Positions 18,139-26,953 of a stretch of DNA of 64,000 bases are shown in pieces. Each line of letters begins with the position of its first letter. The stretch's first letter is position 1. The position numbers and the translations under genes are program-made. This DNA comes from CAZFER01 sp964517495 (GTDB taxonomy: Bacteria; Hinthialibacterota; Hinthialibacteria; Hinthialibacterales; Hinthialibacteraceae), in contig CAZFER010000024.1 in the NCBI GenBank assembly GCA_964517495.1, positions 1 through 64,000 on the forward strand, in the 5' to 3' direction. The notes under the pieces are model-generated. The model did no database searches, was not told the DNA's origin, and saw only the letters and a program-made list of their open reading frames with translations.

Positions 18139-18232
18139 TCTCTATATAACTAACAATAACCCAGTCTATTCAATTTCTAATGAAAATGAATTATCGTTTA
18201 TCGATTTTAAAATTTATGTTTAGAGGGAAATA

Positions 18233-19732
18233 ATGAAGACCAAAATAGGATTTATAATTTCAACGATTTTCTTCATCCTGGTTGTTTGTTGCTTGATTAT
18301 GCCAACCCAAGCAGCAGAAACCTATGAACCGAATTGGGAGTCGCTGGATCAACGGCCGATTCCAGGTTGGTTTAAGGATGCCAAATTGGGAATTTTTATC
18401 CATTGGGGTGTCTATGCGGTTCCATCGTATGCTCCAAAAGGAACGTATGCGGAGTGGTACTGGCGCCATATGGATCAAGGATCAAAATCAAGCAATCCCA
18501 ATGATAAAAAAGTCGATACATGGGAGTTTCATAAAAAAACATTTGGGGAAGATTTTAGTTACCACCAATTTGCTCCGATGTTCAAAGCCGAATTGTTTGA
18601 TCCTGATCAATGGGCGGATATTTTTAAAAAAGCCGGGGCGAAGTATGTGGTATTGACATCAAAACATCATGATGGATTTTGTTTATGGCCCAGCGAACAT
18701 GCCAATCAAAGTTGGGGACGGCCTTGGAACAGCGTTGATGAAGGTCCTCATCGCGATCTTTTAGGCGACTTGGCCAAAGCGGTTAGAGATAAAGGCTTAC
18801 GTATGGGTTTTTACTATTCTCTTTATGAATGGTATAACCCCATATGGTTAACCGACCGGCAAGTTTTTATAGAAAAACACATGATTCCCCAATTCAAGGA
18901 TGTGGTAACTCGCTATCAACCTTCCATTATATTTTCGGATGGGGAATGGGATTTACCCGCTAGCGATTGGAAAAGCGAGGAACTGCTGGCCTGGTTGTTT
19001 AACGAAACCGAGAACAAGGATGAAGTAGTGGTCAATGACCGCTGGGGGAAAAACTCGCGGCATAAACATGGTGATTACTTTACCACGGAATATGCTTCGG
19101 GCATGTCAGACACTGATCATGCCTGGGAAGAAAACCGGGGGATGGGTCATTCGTATGGCTTTAATCGCAATGAATCGCTCGAAGATTATCGCACGGGACG
19201 TGAATTGGTATTGATGTTTGTGGATTTAGTCAGCCGGGGAGGAAACCTGTTACTCAATGTTGGCCCTACATCAGGGGGAAAGATTCCAGTCATTATGGAA
19301 CAACGTCTGATGGATATCGGTCGATTTTTAGACGTTAATGGTGAAGCGATCTATGGCACTCGTCCCTGGCAGAAGACCCGCCAATGGAGTGAGGGTGAAA
19401 TTCCAAAGGTTAAATATGGCGGAACCTATATGGTTAAATACGATATCAATGAAGTCACAGGTGATCCCAAAGGTGAAAAGGCTGTTATTGAAGCGTTTTT
19501 TACCTCCAAAGAGGAAAATGTTTACGCCATGGTTCCCCGTTGGCCGGGAAGTGAGTTTGTACTGAAGGATGTCAATGCATCCAATCAAACCACAGTTTCC
19601 ATGCTAGGATTGGATGGGAATCTTGAATGGAAACAGGATGGCAAAAACATTGTTGTTGATGTTCCCACAGATCGCCTAATCAAGCTGCGTAAACAAGATG
19701 CGTTTACGTTTAAAATAACCAATCTTGAGTAG
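18233..19732 (+). CDS. Secreted GH29 alpha-L-fucosidase
   Basis: A 499-aa exported glycosidase. A signal peptide covers about residues 1-28 (cleavage near TQAAETY). The catalytic TIM barrel shows GH29 hallmarks: GIFIHWGVYAVPSYAP, YVVLTSKHHDGFCLWPS and MGFYYSLYEWYNP. The nucleophile aspartate lies in IIFSDGEWD near residue 235. RGGNLLLNVGPTSGG is another signature. A beta-sandwich of ~130 residues follows. The family removes fucose from glycans with retention of configuration, in the periplasm or outside. A Shine-Dalgarno (GAGGGA) sits before the ATG, and a terminator follows the gene. Confidence 0.9.
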   Translation: MKTKIGFIISTIFFILVVCCLIMPTQAAETYEPNWESLDQRPIPGWFKDAKLGIFIHWGVYAVPSYAPKGTYAEWYWRHMDQGSKSSNPNDKKVDTWEFHKKTFGEDFSYHQFAPMFKAELFDPDQWADIFKKAGAKYVVLTSKHHDGFCLWPSEHANQSWGRPWNSVDEGPHRDLLGDLAKAVRDKGLRMGFYYSLYEWYNPIWLTDRQVFIEKHMIPQFKDVVTRYQPSIIFSDGEWDLPASDWKSEELLAWLFNETENKDEVVVNDRWGKNSRHKHGDYFTTEYASGMSDTDHAWEENRGMGHSYGFNRNESLEDYRTGRELVLMFVDLVSRGGNLLLNVGPTSGGKIPVIMEQRLMDIGRFLDVNGEAIYGTRPWQKTRQWSEGEIPKVKYGGTYMVKYDINEVTGDPKGEKAVIEAFFTSKEENVYAMVPRWPGSEFVLKDVNASNQTTVSMLGLDGNLEWKQDGKNIVVDVPTDRLIKLRKQDAFTFKITNLE

Positions 19733-19760
19733 TTATTAATGTAAATAATCGGCAAAAAAA

Positions 19761-19787
19761 CCTTGGCAAGCACGCCAAGGTTTTTTT
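19761..19787 (+). terminator. Rho-independent terminator after the fucosidase
   Basis: A 7-bp GC-rich stem (CCTTGGC with GCCAAGG), a 6-base loop and a run of seven T. It lies 28 bases past the stop codon. A run of A precedes the stem, so it could also work on the other strand. Confidence 0.88.
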
Positions 19788-19965
19788 GTTACCGGGGGTT
19801 TTTCGTCGAAATAGAGGCCGTTAAAACATTTCATATTTTGCGCAATGGAATCATTCGCAATAAACTTTAGTATTTTAATAATTCTTACCTATGCATAGAA
19901 AAAAATGCCTATTCAACCTATGCTTATGAGCTATGGGTATTATCAATTTTTGAAGGGAGAAAAGG

Positions 19966-21135
19966 ATGCAACATCAAACATCTCAAGCCGGTACTTTTAG
20001 AAAAGCCAATTGGACCTTATTAGCAATAGTGGGATTGTGTTTCATGATGTGTTACCCCACGCCTGGATATGCGCAGGATGCGGAACCAGAAAAGGGGAAG
20101 GGGGAAATGTTTAAGTTTCCCACCTCGCAGAATGATGCGAGTTTTCATTTCACCAGTTTCCCCGATTTGTATAACTGGAACATCAATTATCCCCAAACTG
20201 GATGGGAAGATGCAATGGATTGGTTCCTGGAAGGGATGAAAAAAGAAGGTCCTGCATTCTCATTAAATGCAGGGGATATTATGGACGCCCGCTGGTGGAC
20301 CAATGCTGAAGAGGTGAGAAACAAAACCCAACAATACTGGGGAGGATTCAAAAAGCGATTCGAAGATAAAAACATCACCCTATATATCGCCCCGGGAGAT
20401 CACGAGTATGGTGACGATCAAGGGCTGCGAAAAATGAATCTGGCCCCCATCTTTGCAGAACAGTTTGTTTCCATTTTTGACCATCCACTCAACGGCCCTG
20501 AACACAAAAAAGAACTGGCCTATTCGTTCACCAAAGAAAACCTTGCTATTATCTCTGTTGATACTTTTGAAGATGCCGGGGATCGGATGTCCATGACCGT
20601 ATCTGGAAAGCAACTGGAATGGTTGAAAGAAACACTTAAAAAATACAAGGATAAAGAATTTATCATCGTACAGGGTCATGTGCCTGTTGCTGGTCCTGTT
20701 CGAGGCAAAAATTCCAGCAGAAACATGCTGGAAGGGGGAACAGACAGTGAATTCTGGAAAACCATGGTGGAATATGGGGTGGACGCCTATTTTTGTGGTG
20801 AACACCACCGGATAACCGCTTTTCAGCGAGATGGCATCTGGCAGATTGTTCATGGCGCTTTATGGGGTACTCAAGAGGATGTGAACTATCTGCGTGGAAG
20901 TGTTCAACCCGGTAAAATGACTCTTGAATTATTTGAGTTCAATGTTGAATACAGCGGCGGCTATTTGGGTGACCATCCCCATCGCGGCGAAACAAATCGA
21001 CCGCGTGAGAAAGTGGCCATTTCGGAAGAAGCCAAAAAGAATGGGCCGACGTCTGTAGGTAAACTGGTTATTGAATCAGGGCCGGATGGCAAAAAAACCA
21101 CCATGGCGACAGGTATGTTTAAAAATGATCAATAA
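19966..21135 (+). CDS. Exported calcineurin-like metallophosphoesterase
   Basis: A 389-aa secreted protein with a signal peptide of roughly 36 residues ending near GYAQDAE. The metallophosphoesterase fold is shown by SLNAGDIMDARWW, APGDHEYGDDQG, IVQGHVPVAGP and CGEHHRITAF, which supply the di-metal Asp, Asn/Asp and His ligands. The substrate is not predictable; relatives include purple-acid-like phosphatases and phosphodiesterases. The short C-terminal tail is polar. The ATG has a strong purine-rich ribosome site (GAAGGGAG). A terminator follows 52 bases downstream, so it is monocistronic. Confidence 0.82.
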   Translation: MQHQTSQAGTFRKANWTLLAIVGLCFMMCYPTPGYAQDAEPEKGKGEMFKFPTSQNDASFHFTSFPDLYNWNINYPQTGWEDAMDWFLEGMKKEGPAFSLNAGDIMDARWWTNAEEVRNKTQQYWGGFKKRFEDKNITLYIAPGDHEYGDDQGLRKMNLAPIFAEQFVSIFDHPLNGPEHKKELAYSFTKENLAIISVDTFEDAGDRMSMTVSGKQLEWLKETLKKYKDKEFIIVQGHVPVAGPVRGKNSSRNMLEGGTDSEFWKTMVEYGVDAYFCGEHHRITAFQRDGIWQIVHGALWGTQEDVNYLRGSVQPGKMTLELFEFNVEYSGGYLGDHPHRGETNRPREKVAISEEAKKNGPTSVGKLVIESGPDGKKTTMATGMFKNDQ

Positions 21136-21187
21136 ATGCGATGGATGATGTTTAGACAGGAAAACGGGTTGTATATAAAAATGTATG

Positions 21188-21233
21188 CCCTGAAAAGGTG
21201 AGATCAGGATTTTTTGCCTTTTCAGGGTTTTTT
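21188..21233 (+). terminator. Rho-independent terminator after the metallophosphoesterase
   Basis: An 11-bp perfect stem (CCCTGAAAAGG at 21188-21198 with its complement at 21217-21227), an 18-base loop and six T. It directly follows the phosphoesterase gene. Confidence 0.85.
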
Positions 21234-21275
21234 ATTTTACATTATAAATAAGTTAGGTACCACCTTAGAATCAAT

Positions 21276-21303
21276 AAAGGATTCTTTTTCAATAGAATCC
21301 TTT
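21276..21303. other. Hairpin upstream of the Uma2 array
   Basis: A perfect 10-bp stem (AAAGGATTCT with AGAATCCTTT) around an 8-base T-rich loop. It lies 74 bases before the first Uma2 start codon. It may be a second terminator or an operator; there is no long T run. Confidence 0.45.
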
Positions 21304-21376
21304 AATGTGTTTTTGTTAAATGATTATTTATTGGATTGGAGTATAATTGAGTTTATAAGCAAACCGAGGATCAACC

Positions 21377-21940
21377 ATGCAACAACCTAATACCAAAGAT
21401 CATTATACCTATCAGGATTATTTAAATTGGCCAGATGATGAGCGTTGGGAAATTATCAATGGGGTTGCCTATTCGATGGCGCCCTCACCGAATGTTAACC
21501 ATCAACTCATCGTAAAAAAATTAGCGTTAGCCATTGATCCAAAATTAGTAGGTCGAAAATGCAGCCTTTTATTTGCGCCTTGCGATGTCGTGCTATCTGA
21601 ACGCAATGTGGTTCAGCCTGATCTTTTTGTTGTATGTGACCCCAGGAAGATAACGAAAAATAATGTAAAGGGTGCACCGGATTTGATTATCGAGATTTTG
21701 AGTCCGTCAACGACATTAAAGGATCGGCGTGAAAAACGGTTATTGTATGAGCAATCAGGGGTACAAGAATATTTAATCATTAATCCCATTGAGAAACTGG
21801 TTGAACGTTATTTATTACAGGATAGTGGGCTATATGGAGCGAATGAGATTTTTGAAGCATCAGAAACATTAGCCTTTAAGTCATTGGCGGGTGTAGAGAT
21901 TGAATTAACTGATTTGTTTGAAGGGATAGGAAGCCAATAA
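21377..21940 (+). CDS. Uma2-family (DUF820) PD-(D/E)XK nuclease-like protein, copy 1
   Basis: A 187-aa member of the Uma2/DUF820 family, which has a restriction-endonuclease-like fold and is expanded in cyanobacteria and related bacteria; its biological role is largely unknown. The nuclease core is visible: VVQPDLFVVCDPRK, then APDLIIEILSPST, then KDRREKRLLYEQSGVQEYL. These supply the Asp, Glu-X-X and Lys elements. It is the first of three tandem copies. From about codon 79 to the end its DNA is almost identical to copy 2, while residues ~38-75 differ strongly. The 3-prime spacer is shared with the other copies. Confidence 0.85.
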   Translation: MQQPNTKDHYTYQDYLNWPDDERWEIINGVAYSMAPSPNVNHQLIVKKLALAIDPKLVGRKCSLLFAPCDVVLSERNVVQPDLFVVCDPRKITKNNVKGAPDLIIEILSPSTTLKDRREKRLLYEQSGVQEYLIINPIEKLVERYLLQDSGLYGANEIFEASETLAFKSLAGVEIELTDLFEGIGSQ

Positions 21941-21983
21941 TTCGAACCGTCTCAAGCGAACTTTTTCATGGAGCATACAAACC

Positions 21984-22544
21984 ATGCAACAGCCTAATAC
22001 AAAAGATCACTACACTTACCAGGATTACCTGAACTGGCCGGATGATGAGCGTTGGGAGATCATCAATGGAGTTGCCTATTCAATGGCGCCCTCACCGAGT
22101 ATGGACCATCAAAGGATTCTCATTCGGCTTACAGCCTTTTTTAATGATAAGTTAAAAGAGAATAAATGCGAGTTTTTTATTGCTCCCTCCGATGTGATAC
22201 TATCAGCTGACGATGTGGTTCAGCCTGATCTTTTTGTTGTATGTGACCCCAGGAAGATAACGAAAAATAATGTAAAGGGTGCACCGGATTTGATTATCGA
22301 GATTTTGAGTCCGTCAACGACATTAAAGGATCGGCGTGAAAAACGGTTATTGTATGAGCAATCAGGGGTACAAGAATATTTAATCATTAATCCCATTGAG
22401 AAACTGGTTGAACGTTATTTATTACAGGATAGTGGGCGATATGGAGCGAATGAGATTTTTGAAGCATCAGAAACATTAGCCTTTAAGTCTTTGGCAGGTG
22501 TTGAGATTGAATTAACTGATTTGTTTGAAGGGATAGGAAGCTAA
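21984..22544 (+). CDS. Uma2-family (DUF820) protein, copy 2, mosaic
   Basis: A 186-aa second copy. Its first ~35 codons resemble copy 3 more than copy 1. Its last ~110 codons are nearly the same DNA as copy 1. The middle (PSMDHQRILIRLTAFFNDKL) is its own. The PD-(D/E)XK elements are identical to copy 1. The spacer before it contains the sequence ATGGAGCATACAA, shared with copy 3, which supplies the GGAG ribosome site. The pattern points to gene conversion or unequal crossing over after duplication. Confidence 0.85.
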   Translation: MQQPNTKDHYTYQDYLNWPDDERWEIINGVAYSMAPSPSMDHQRILIRLTAFFNDKLKENKCEFFIAPSDVILSADDVVQPDLFVVCDPRKITKNNVKGAPDLIIEILSPSTTLKDRREKRLLYEQSGVQEYLIINPIEKLVERYLLQDSGRYGANEIFEASETLAFKSLAGVEIELTDLFEGIGS

Positions 22545-22590
22545 TAATTCGAACCGTCTCAAGCGAACTTTTTCATGGAGCATACAACCT

Positions 22591-23148
22591 ATGCAACAGC
22601 CTAATACCAAAGGCTACTACACATATCAGGATTACCTGAATTGGCCGGATGATGAGCGTTGGGAGATCATCAATGGAGTTGCTTATTCAATGGCTCCTGC
22701 GCCGAGCATAGACCATCAACGCATACTGAGAATTTTGTCCACACAGTTAGAATCGAAGTTGAAAGGGCATAAGTTCGAGCTATTCTTCGCTCCAACGGAC
22801 ATTGTATTATCAGAAATAGATGTGGTTCAGCCTGATCTTTTTGTTGTATGTGATCCCAAGAAGATTAGCAAAAATAATATAAAGGGTGCGCCGGATTTGA
22901 TTATTGAGATTTTAAGCCCATCTTCAACATTAAAGGATCGCAGATTAAAACGATTTTTGTATGAACAATCAGGCGTGAGAGAATATTTGTTATTCAATCC
23001 AATGGAGAAGTTAGTTGAACGTTATATGTTGCAGGAAAATGGGCGATATGGTGTGAATGAAATATTTGACACCACTGAAACAATTTCATTGCAATCGCTG
23101 GACGGCATAAAAGTTGATTTGAACGAGGTGTTTGCAGGAATCGAATAG
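22591..23148 (+). CDS. Uma2-family (DUF820) protein, copy 3
   Basis: A 185-aa third copy and the most diverged at its 3-prime end (YLLFNPMEKLVERYML, then QSLDGIKVDLNEVF). The nuclease-like core (VVQPDLFVVCDPKK, APDLIIEILSPSS, KDRRLKRFLYEQSG) is kept. It is followed within 20 bases by a small unknown gene, probably in the same transcript. Confidence 0.85.
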   Translation: MQQPNTKGYYTYQDYLNWPDDERWEIINGVAYSMAPAPSIDHQRILRILSTQLESKLKGHKFELFFAPTDIVLSEIDVVQPDLFVVCDPKKISKNNIKGAPDLIIEILSPSSTLKDRRLKRFLYEQSGVREYLLFNPMEKLVERYMLQENGRYGVNEIFDTTETISLQSLDGIKVDLNEVFAGIE

Positions 23149-23167
23149 ATGGTGGAAAGATCAAACA

Positions 23168-23416
23168 ATGGCTCTGATTGATTATGAATCCCTGACTGGT
23201 AGAATGCTCGAACTTGAAACCAGCCATTGGCCGGTGCAGCGATTCTCTTTGATGTGTGATGCCCTTTTATCCATAATGACAGGATATGACATCAAATCAA
23301 CACCTCAAATTACCTCACAAATCCATGCACTGGATGAGGGGATCGATGTGAGTATGGCGGAACAAAAACGAGAGGCCATCAAGAAATCAATTAAAGTCTG
23401 GCGGTATGAAATATAA
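23168..23416 (+). CDS. Small hypothetical protein after the Uma2 array
   Basis: An 82-aa product from the ATG at 23168; an open frame 36 bases further up overlaps the Uma2 stop and lacks a ribosome site. It is predicted soluble, mostly helical and mildly acidic, with no motif that I recognise. It begins 20 bases after copy 3. It could be cotranscribed with the Uma2 genes. Confidence 0.5.
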   Translation: MALIDYESLTGRMLELETSHWPVQRFSLMCDALLSIMTGYDIKSTPQITSQIHALDEGIDVSMAEQKREAIKKSIKVWRYEI

Positions 23417-23446
23417 TAATTTGATAAAAAAGGACCTATACCCAAG

Positions 23447-23545
23447 ATGAAACGAGATATAAGGTTCGATAAGATGCAGGACTATTTTAAAGAAGTTGGA
23501 AAAGATTTAATAAGAAAACATAAACCCAAAGGAGAATGGTTATGA
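23447..23545 (+). CDS. Possible 32-aa leader or micro-protein coupled to the next gene
   Basis: ATG at 23447 opens a short basic frame (KRDIRFDKMQDYFKEV in its first half). It ends in a TGA that overlaps the start of the DUF6807 gene as ATGA. An AAAAGGA lies about 13 bases upstream of the ATG. Stop-start overlap suggests translational coupling, but the frame is short enough to arise by chance. Confidence 0.3.
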   Translation: MKRDIRFDKMQDYFKEVGKDLIRKHKPKGEWL

Positions 23546-24453
23546 GAATTTTAAATTCAATTTTGATTGCTTTTACTTTGTTGATTGGATTGGCCTCGTT
23601 TCAACCGACTATGGCCGATCCATTGGAATTAACCGCCAAAAAGTTGGATGATCGGGTGCAGGTGTTTGTGGGAGATACCCTGTTTACGGAATACCGTTAT
23701 CGGGCTGAGCAAAAGTATCCTTACTTTTACCCTGTTAATGGGCCAAAATCAGGAAAAAGTGTGACCACCGAATCATCCCAACCCTACCCCCATCATCATT
23801 CCCTGTTTTTCGGGTGTGACCGAGTCAATGGAGGGAATTACTGGCAGGATGTGAATGATCGCGGACAGATTGTGGTTGAAGAGATAGAAATCATAAAATC
23901 GAAGGGTGAAACCGTTGAGATACAAAATACCAATCTTTGGAAGCGTCCTGGGGCTGAATCACCGTTTCGGGATGTCCGAAAAATTGTGATCAGCGCACCG
24001 TCTGAGTCCATTCGTATCATTGATTTTGAAATCGAGTGCACCGCTTTGATGGACGTGACAATCCAACGCACCAACCATTCACTTTTCTCTGCACGCATGG
24101 TGGCGGAATTGTCAGTCAAACAAGGAGGAACCTTAATCAATGCGCATGGGGATAAAGGTGAGGAAGCAACGCTAGGCAAAAAAGCGCCCTGGTGTGATTA
24201 CTTCGGTACCCGTGATGGAATTACCGAAGGGCTTGCAATATTTGATCATCCCCAAAATCAATGGTATCCCAGCCGCTGGTTTACCCGAGATTACGGTTTC
24301 TTTTCCCCGACAGAGATGAATTGGCTGGAAGAGGGATCCATTGAAATTGCAGAAGGAGAAAAGCCGTTTCTTGAATACCGCGTGATTGTTCATGAAGGAA
24401 GTGCTCAAGACGCCAAGATCGGAGAGCTCTTTCAACAATGGATTGATAACTAA
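23542..24453 (+). CDS. Exported DUF6807 (PmoA-family) protein
   Basis: A 303-aa secreted protein. The ATG at 23542 is chosen because AAAGGAG lies 7 bases before it; a nearby ATG at 23536 would have almost no spacing. The signal peptide ends near TMADPLE. The mature part carries DUF6807 marks: YFYPVNGPKSGKSVTTE, then PYPHHHSLFFGCDRVNGGNYW, and near the end SRWFTRDYGFFSP. The database name 'PmoA' is a misnomer for this family: it has no link to methane oxidation. Members are common in polysaccharide-degrading bacteria beside Gfo/Idh/MocA oxidoreductases and sulfatases. The biochemical role is unproven; the triple His suggests metal binding. Confidence 0.8.
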   Translation: MRILNSILIAFTLLIGLASFQPTMADPLELTAKKLDDRVQVFVGDTLFTEYRYRAEQKYPYFYPVNGPKSGKSVTTESSQPYPHHHSLFFGCDRVNGGNYWQDVNDRGQIVVEEIEIIKSKGETVEIQNTNLWKRPGAESPFRDVRKIVISAPSESIRIIDFEIECTALMDVTIQRTNHSLFSARMVAELSVKQGGTLINAHGDKGEEATLGKKAPWCDYFGTRDGITEGLAIFDHPQNQWYPSRWFTRDYGFFSPTEMNWLEEGSIEIAEGEKPFLEYRVIVHEGSAQDAKIGELFQQWIDN

Positions 24454-24460
24454 ACGTTAA

Positions 24461-25519
24461 TCATCGAATTATCCGTTTAGCGCATACAAAACGTTCTCTC
24501 AATTCATTGTTAGCCTTTAGTGAAGATCGGCAAACACCATCCGACTGGCTGGCGTGGATGAATTCTTCATTGGAAAGGGCCATGCCAACATGGGTGATCC
24601 CGCCATATTCACCGGAGAAAAATAACAAATCGCCGGTAGTGATGGCCCCTGTGCACCAGGGCAAACCGATGATTTTGCCACACAGAAACTGCTGATCAGT
24701 GTCGCGGGGCAGGTAAACGCCTATACATTGATACGCATAACGTATCAAGCCAGAGCAGTCGATGCCTCTTGAAGTCATACCTCCCCAATGATAAGGGACT
24801 TTCAGTTTGGTTAACGCCACTTCGCGCAAAGCACGACGTTGTTGACTGTTATTCGAAGATACACGAATATACATGCCTGATATCGGGATAAAATGCGATC
24901 CGGTGGGTAGGCATACTTCGTTGGTGGGTGTCAACATAAGTTCAGCTCCACCGGGGATAGTGATACCTTGCAGCTCAAACGGAGTGATGAATTGGGCATG
25001 ATCGTGTTTCATCCAATCCAACCATTCATCTTCCGTCATTAATTTAAAATCGTGGTTATGTGTCCAACCGGCGTATCCCGATGAGGAATAAACAAGGCTC
25101 ATGGATTCATCACGCAGCAACAAATAAAGGGGGTCACCCAAAAGGGCTGAATCAACTTGTTCACGCAAGGCCTTGTCAGAAAAAAGAGGGCATTCAATCG
25201 TCGTGACCATTCCAAATGGATAATCCGGACAAGATGGATCAGGGAATGCTATTACGTCAGATACAAGACATTCATGACCCAACTGATTGAATATATAGTT
25301 CAGGCCATACAATGAGTGTGAAGATGAGACATACCCGCTAAGTTGTATTGGTTCAATTGATTCGACAGTAATATCCCACACCTGCATACGAACATCTGGA
25401 TGGATATGAAAACCGGTATGATCGCATATTTGCTGGGCGTCTTGAATGCTTTCCACGGTTGTGAGAGGAAGATTACGAAGGATTGTTTCAATAGTTCGCT
25501 GAGGAGCAAGATGGGCCAC
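24461..25519 (-). CDS. NlpC/P60 cysteine peptidase with N-terminal SH3-like region
   Basis: A 352-aa peptidoglycan peptidase-like protein. The C-terminal NlpC/P60 domain has the nucleophile Cys in SRGIDCSGLIRYAY near residue 255 and the His in GGITHVGMALS near residue 309. Residues 1-235 appear to hold SH3-like wall-binding modules, including a region with AGWTHNHDF. This resembles YkfC-type dipeptidases that cleave gamma-D-Glu-diamino acid bonds during murein recycling. No signal peptide is visible, consistent with a cytoplasmic recycling role. It is the last gene of the DUF2905-queA-nlpC run, 17 bases after queA. Confidence 0.8.
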   Translation of the reverse strand: MAHLAPQRTIETILRNLPLTTVESIQDAQQICDHTGFHIHPDVRMQVWDITVESIEPIQLSGYVSSSHSLYGLNYIFNQLGHECLVSDVIAFPDPSCPDYPFGMVTTIECPLFSDKALREQVDSALLGDPLYLLLRDESMSLVYSSSGYAGWTHNHDFKLMTEDEWLDWMKHDHAQFITPFELQGITIPGGAELMLTPTNEVCLPTGSHFIPISGMYIRVSSNNSQQRRALREVALTKLKVPYHWGGMTSRGIDCSGLIRYAYQCIGVYLPRDTDQQFLCGKIIGLPWCTGAITTGDLLFFSGEYGGITHVGMALSNEEFIHASQSDGVCRSSLKANNELRERFVCAKRIIR

Positions 25520-25536
25520 GGTTTCAATCTCCTTGT

Positions 25537-26583
25537 TTATAAAATCAACATGGCATCGCCATATGAATAAAAGCGAAATCGGTGCTGAATGGCATACTCA
25601 TAAGTTTTTTTTCGGAGATCATTTCCCATAAATGCAGAAACCAACAAAAGCAAAGTTGTACGAGGTAGGTGAAAATTAGTGATCAATCCATTAATAATCT
25701 TGAATTCAAAGCCGGGAGTGATGAATAGATTGGAGTTTCTTGTTCCGGGTTCTGGTTTCCCTTTGCTTTTTGCAGCGCTTTCCAGCACTCTTACCACGGT
25801 TGTACCAACCGCAATAACCCGCTTCCCCCTTGCCAGTGCAGATTCGATCAATTCAGCAGTTGATGGTGGTAAATGGTATGATTCACTGTGGATTACATGT
25901 TCTTCTATTCGCTCGCTGCGTAAGGGAAGAAAAGTATCCAATCCAACTTGGAGGGTGACATAACCTATGTTTATCCCACGTTGCCGAAGGGTTTGCAGCA
26001 ACGATTCACTAAAGTGCAAGCCGGCGGTGGGGGCAGCGGCTGATTCAAAAGATTGGTTGGGTTTGGCAAAGATGGTTTGATAACGTTCCTTATCCAATTC
26101 GGCATATTCGCCATCCTCACGATGAATATAAGGAGGCAGGGGGATTTGACCACATTGGGCAAGTACTTTATCCCAATCACCCTGCCATGAGAATTCAACC
26201 AAAAATTTCCCCTCTTGAAGAACATCGGCCACTGTACAATAAAGCTGATCTGAAAAAACAACATGGGTACCCTTTTTAAGGCGGGAGGCGCGATAGGCAA
26301 TGACTTCCCATAGCGCGTTTGAACGCCTGTTTAACAGCAACATTTCAATATCCGCGCCACCCGGCTGTTTTTTACCGAGTAAGCGGGCGGGAAACACATG
26401 GGTGTCATTCAGCACCAGCACATCGCCTTGGTTGAGTAAATCAGATAATTGGTGAAAAAGCCCTTCCTCAAGCGAACCTGCGTTACGGTGGACAATCAGC
26501 AGGCGGGAATGATCACGCCGTTCAGCAGGAGTTTGGGCGATCAGTTCCTGGGGCAGTTCATAATCAAATTCCTTAATATCCAT
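25537..26583 (-). CDS. queA: S-adenosylmethionine:tRNA ribosyltransferase-isomerase
   Basis: Penultimate step of queuosine synthesis, transferring the ribosyl part of SAM to preQ1 in the tRNA wobble position and forming epoxyqueuosine. At 348 aa it has normal length. Family motifs are clear: FDYELPQELIAQTPAERRDHSRLL, LVLNDTHVFPARLLG, SFESAAAPTAGLHFSE, and the end FHLPRTTLLLLVSAFMG. It starts 3 bases after the DUF2905 stop. No other queuosine gene is in view. Confidence 0.95.
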   Translation of the reverse strand: MDIKEFDYELPQELIAQTPAERRDHSRLLIVHRNAGSLEEGLFHQLSDLLNQGDVLVLNDTHVFPARLLGKKQPGGADIEMLLLNRRSNALWEVIAYRASRLKKGTHVVFSDQLYCTVADVLQEGKFLVEFSWQGDWDKVLAQCGQIPLPPYIHREDGEYAELDKERYQTIFAKPNQSFESAAAPTAGLHFSESLLQTLRQRGINIGYVTLQVGLDTFLPLRSERIEEHVIHSESYHLPPSTAELIESALARGKRVIAVGTTVVRVLESAAKSKGKPEPGTRNSNLFITPGFEFKIINGLITNFHLPRTTLLLLVSAFMGNDLRKKTYEYAIQHRFRFYSYGDAMLIL

Positions 26584-26586
26584 CTA

Positions 26587-26808
26587 TCATTTACCCCCAC
26601 CGAACAGGTTAAATAGCAACGTCAGGATTAATGAAATGATGATGCATGTTACAATGGGGAAATAGAATTGAACATTTTTCCCTTTATAATGAATATCACC
26701 CGGGAGTTTGCCCAAAAAGGGGATATGTGGCGCCAGGTACATAATCAAACCGATTATAACAAATAGGCCGCCAATCAACAGAAAAAATTTTCCTATTTCT
26801 GGCATCAT
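26587..26808 (-). CDS. DUF2905 small membrane protein
   Basis: A 73-aa protein with two membrane segments joined by the family loop HIPFLGKLPGDIHYKGKNVQ. DUF2905 genes are often found beside tRNA-modification and ruv genes, as here next to queA, but their function is unknown. It heads the queA-nlpC run. Confidence 0.85.
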   Translation of the reverse strand: MMPEIGKFFLLIGGLFVIIGLIMYLAPHIPFLGKLPGDIHYKGKNVQFYFPIVTCIIISLILTLLFNLFGGGK

Positions 26809-26953
26809 TGTCCTATCACCCAGTTTATATTATAAAATTGCAAACGAGTCATACTATGTTATAGAGAATTATACTCATAATGGTATGAAATCAACAGATA
26901 TTTTTAAGATATTATAAATTTCGTATATTTATTGTCAATGGTGAGGTCGTGTA

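Larger units (their letters stand above)
21377..23148 (+). repeat. Three-copy tandem repeat of Uma2 genes
   Basis: Three ~607-base units, each a gene plus a ~45-base spacer. The spacers between copies 1-2 and 2-3 are essentially identical. Copies 1 and 2 share a ~330-base 3-prime block (21611-21938 and 22215-22542) with only four or five differences that I can count. Copies 2 and 3 are closer to each other in the first ~100 bases. The centre is unlike in all three. Confidence 0.85.

Noticed and set aside
21377..23148. The repeated blocks were first considered as a CRISPR-like or mobile array
   Set aside because: The repeats are whole protein genes with identical spacers, with no short direct repeats or unique spacers.
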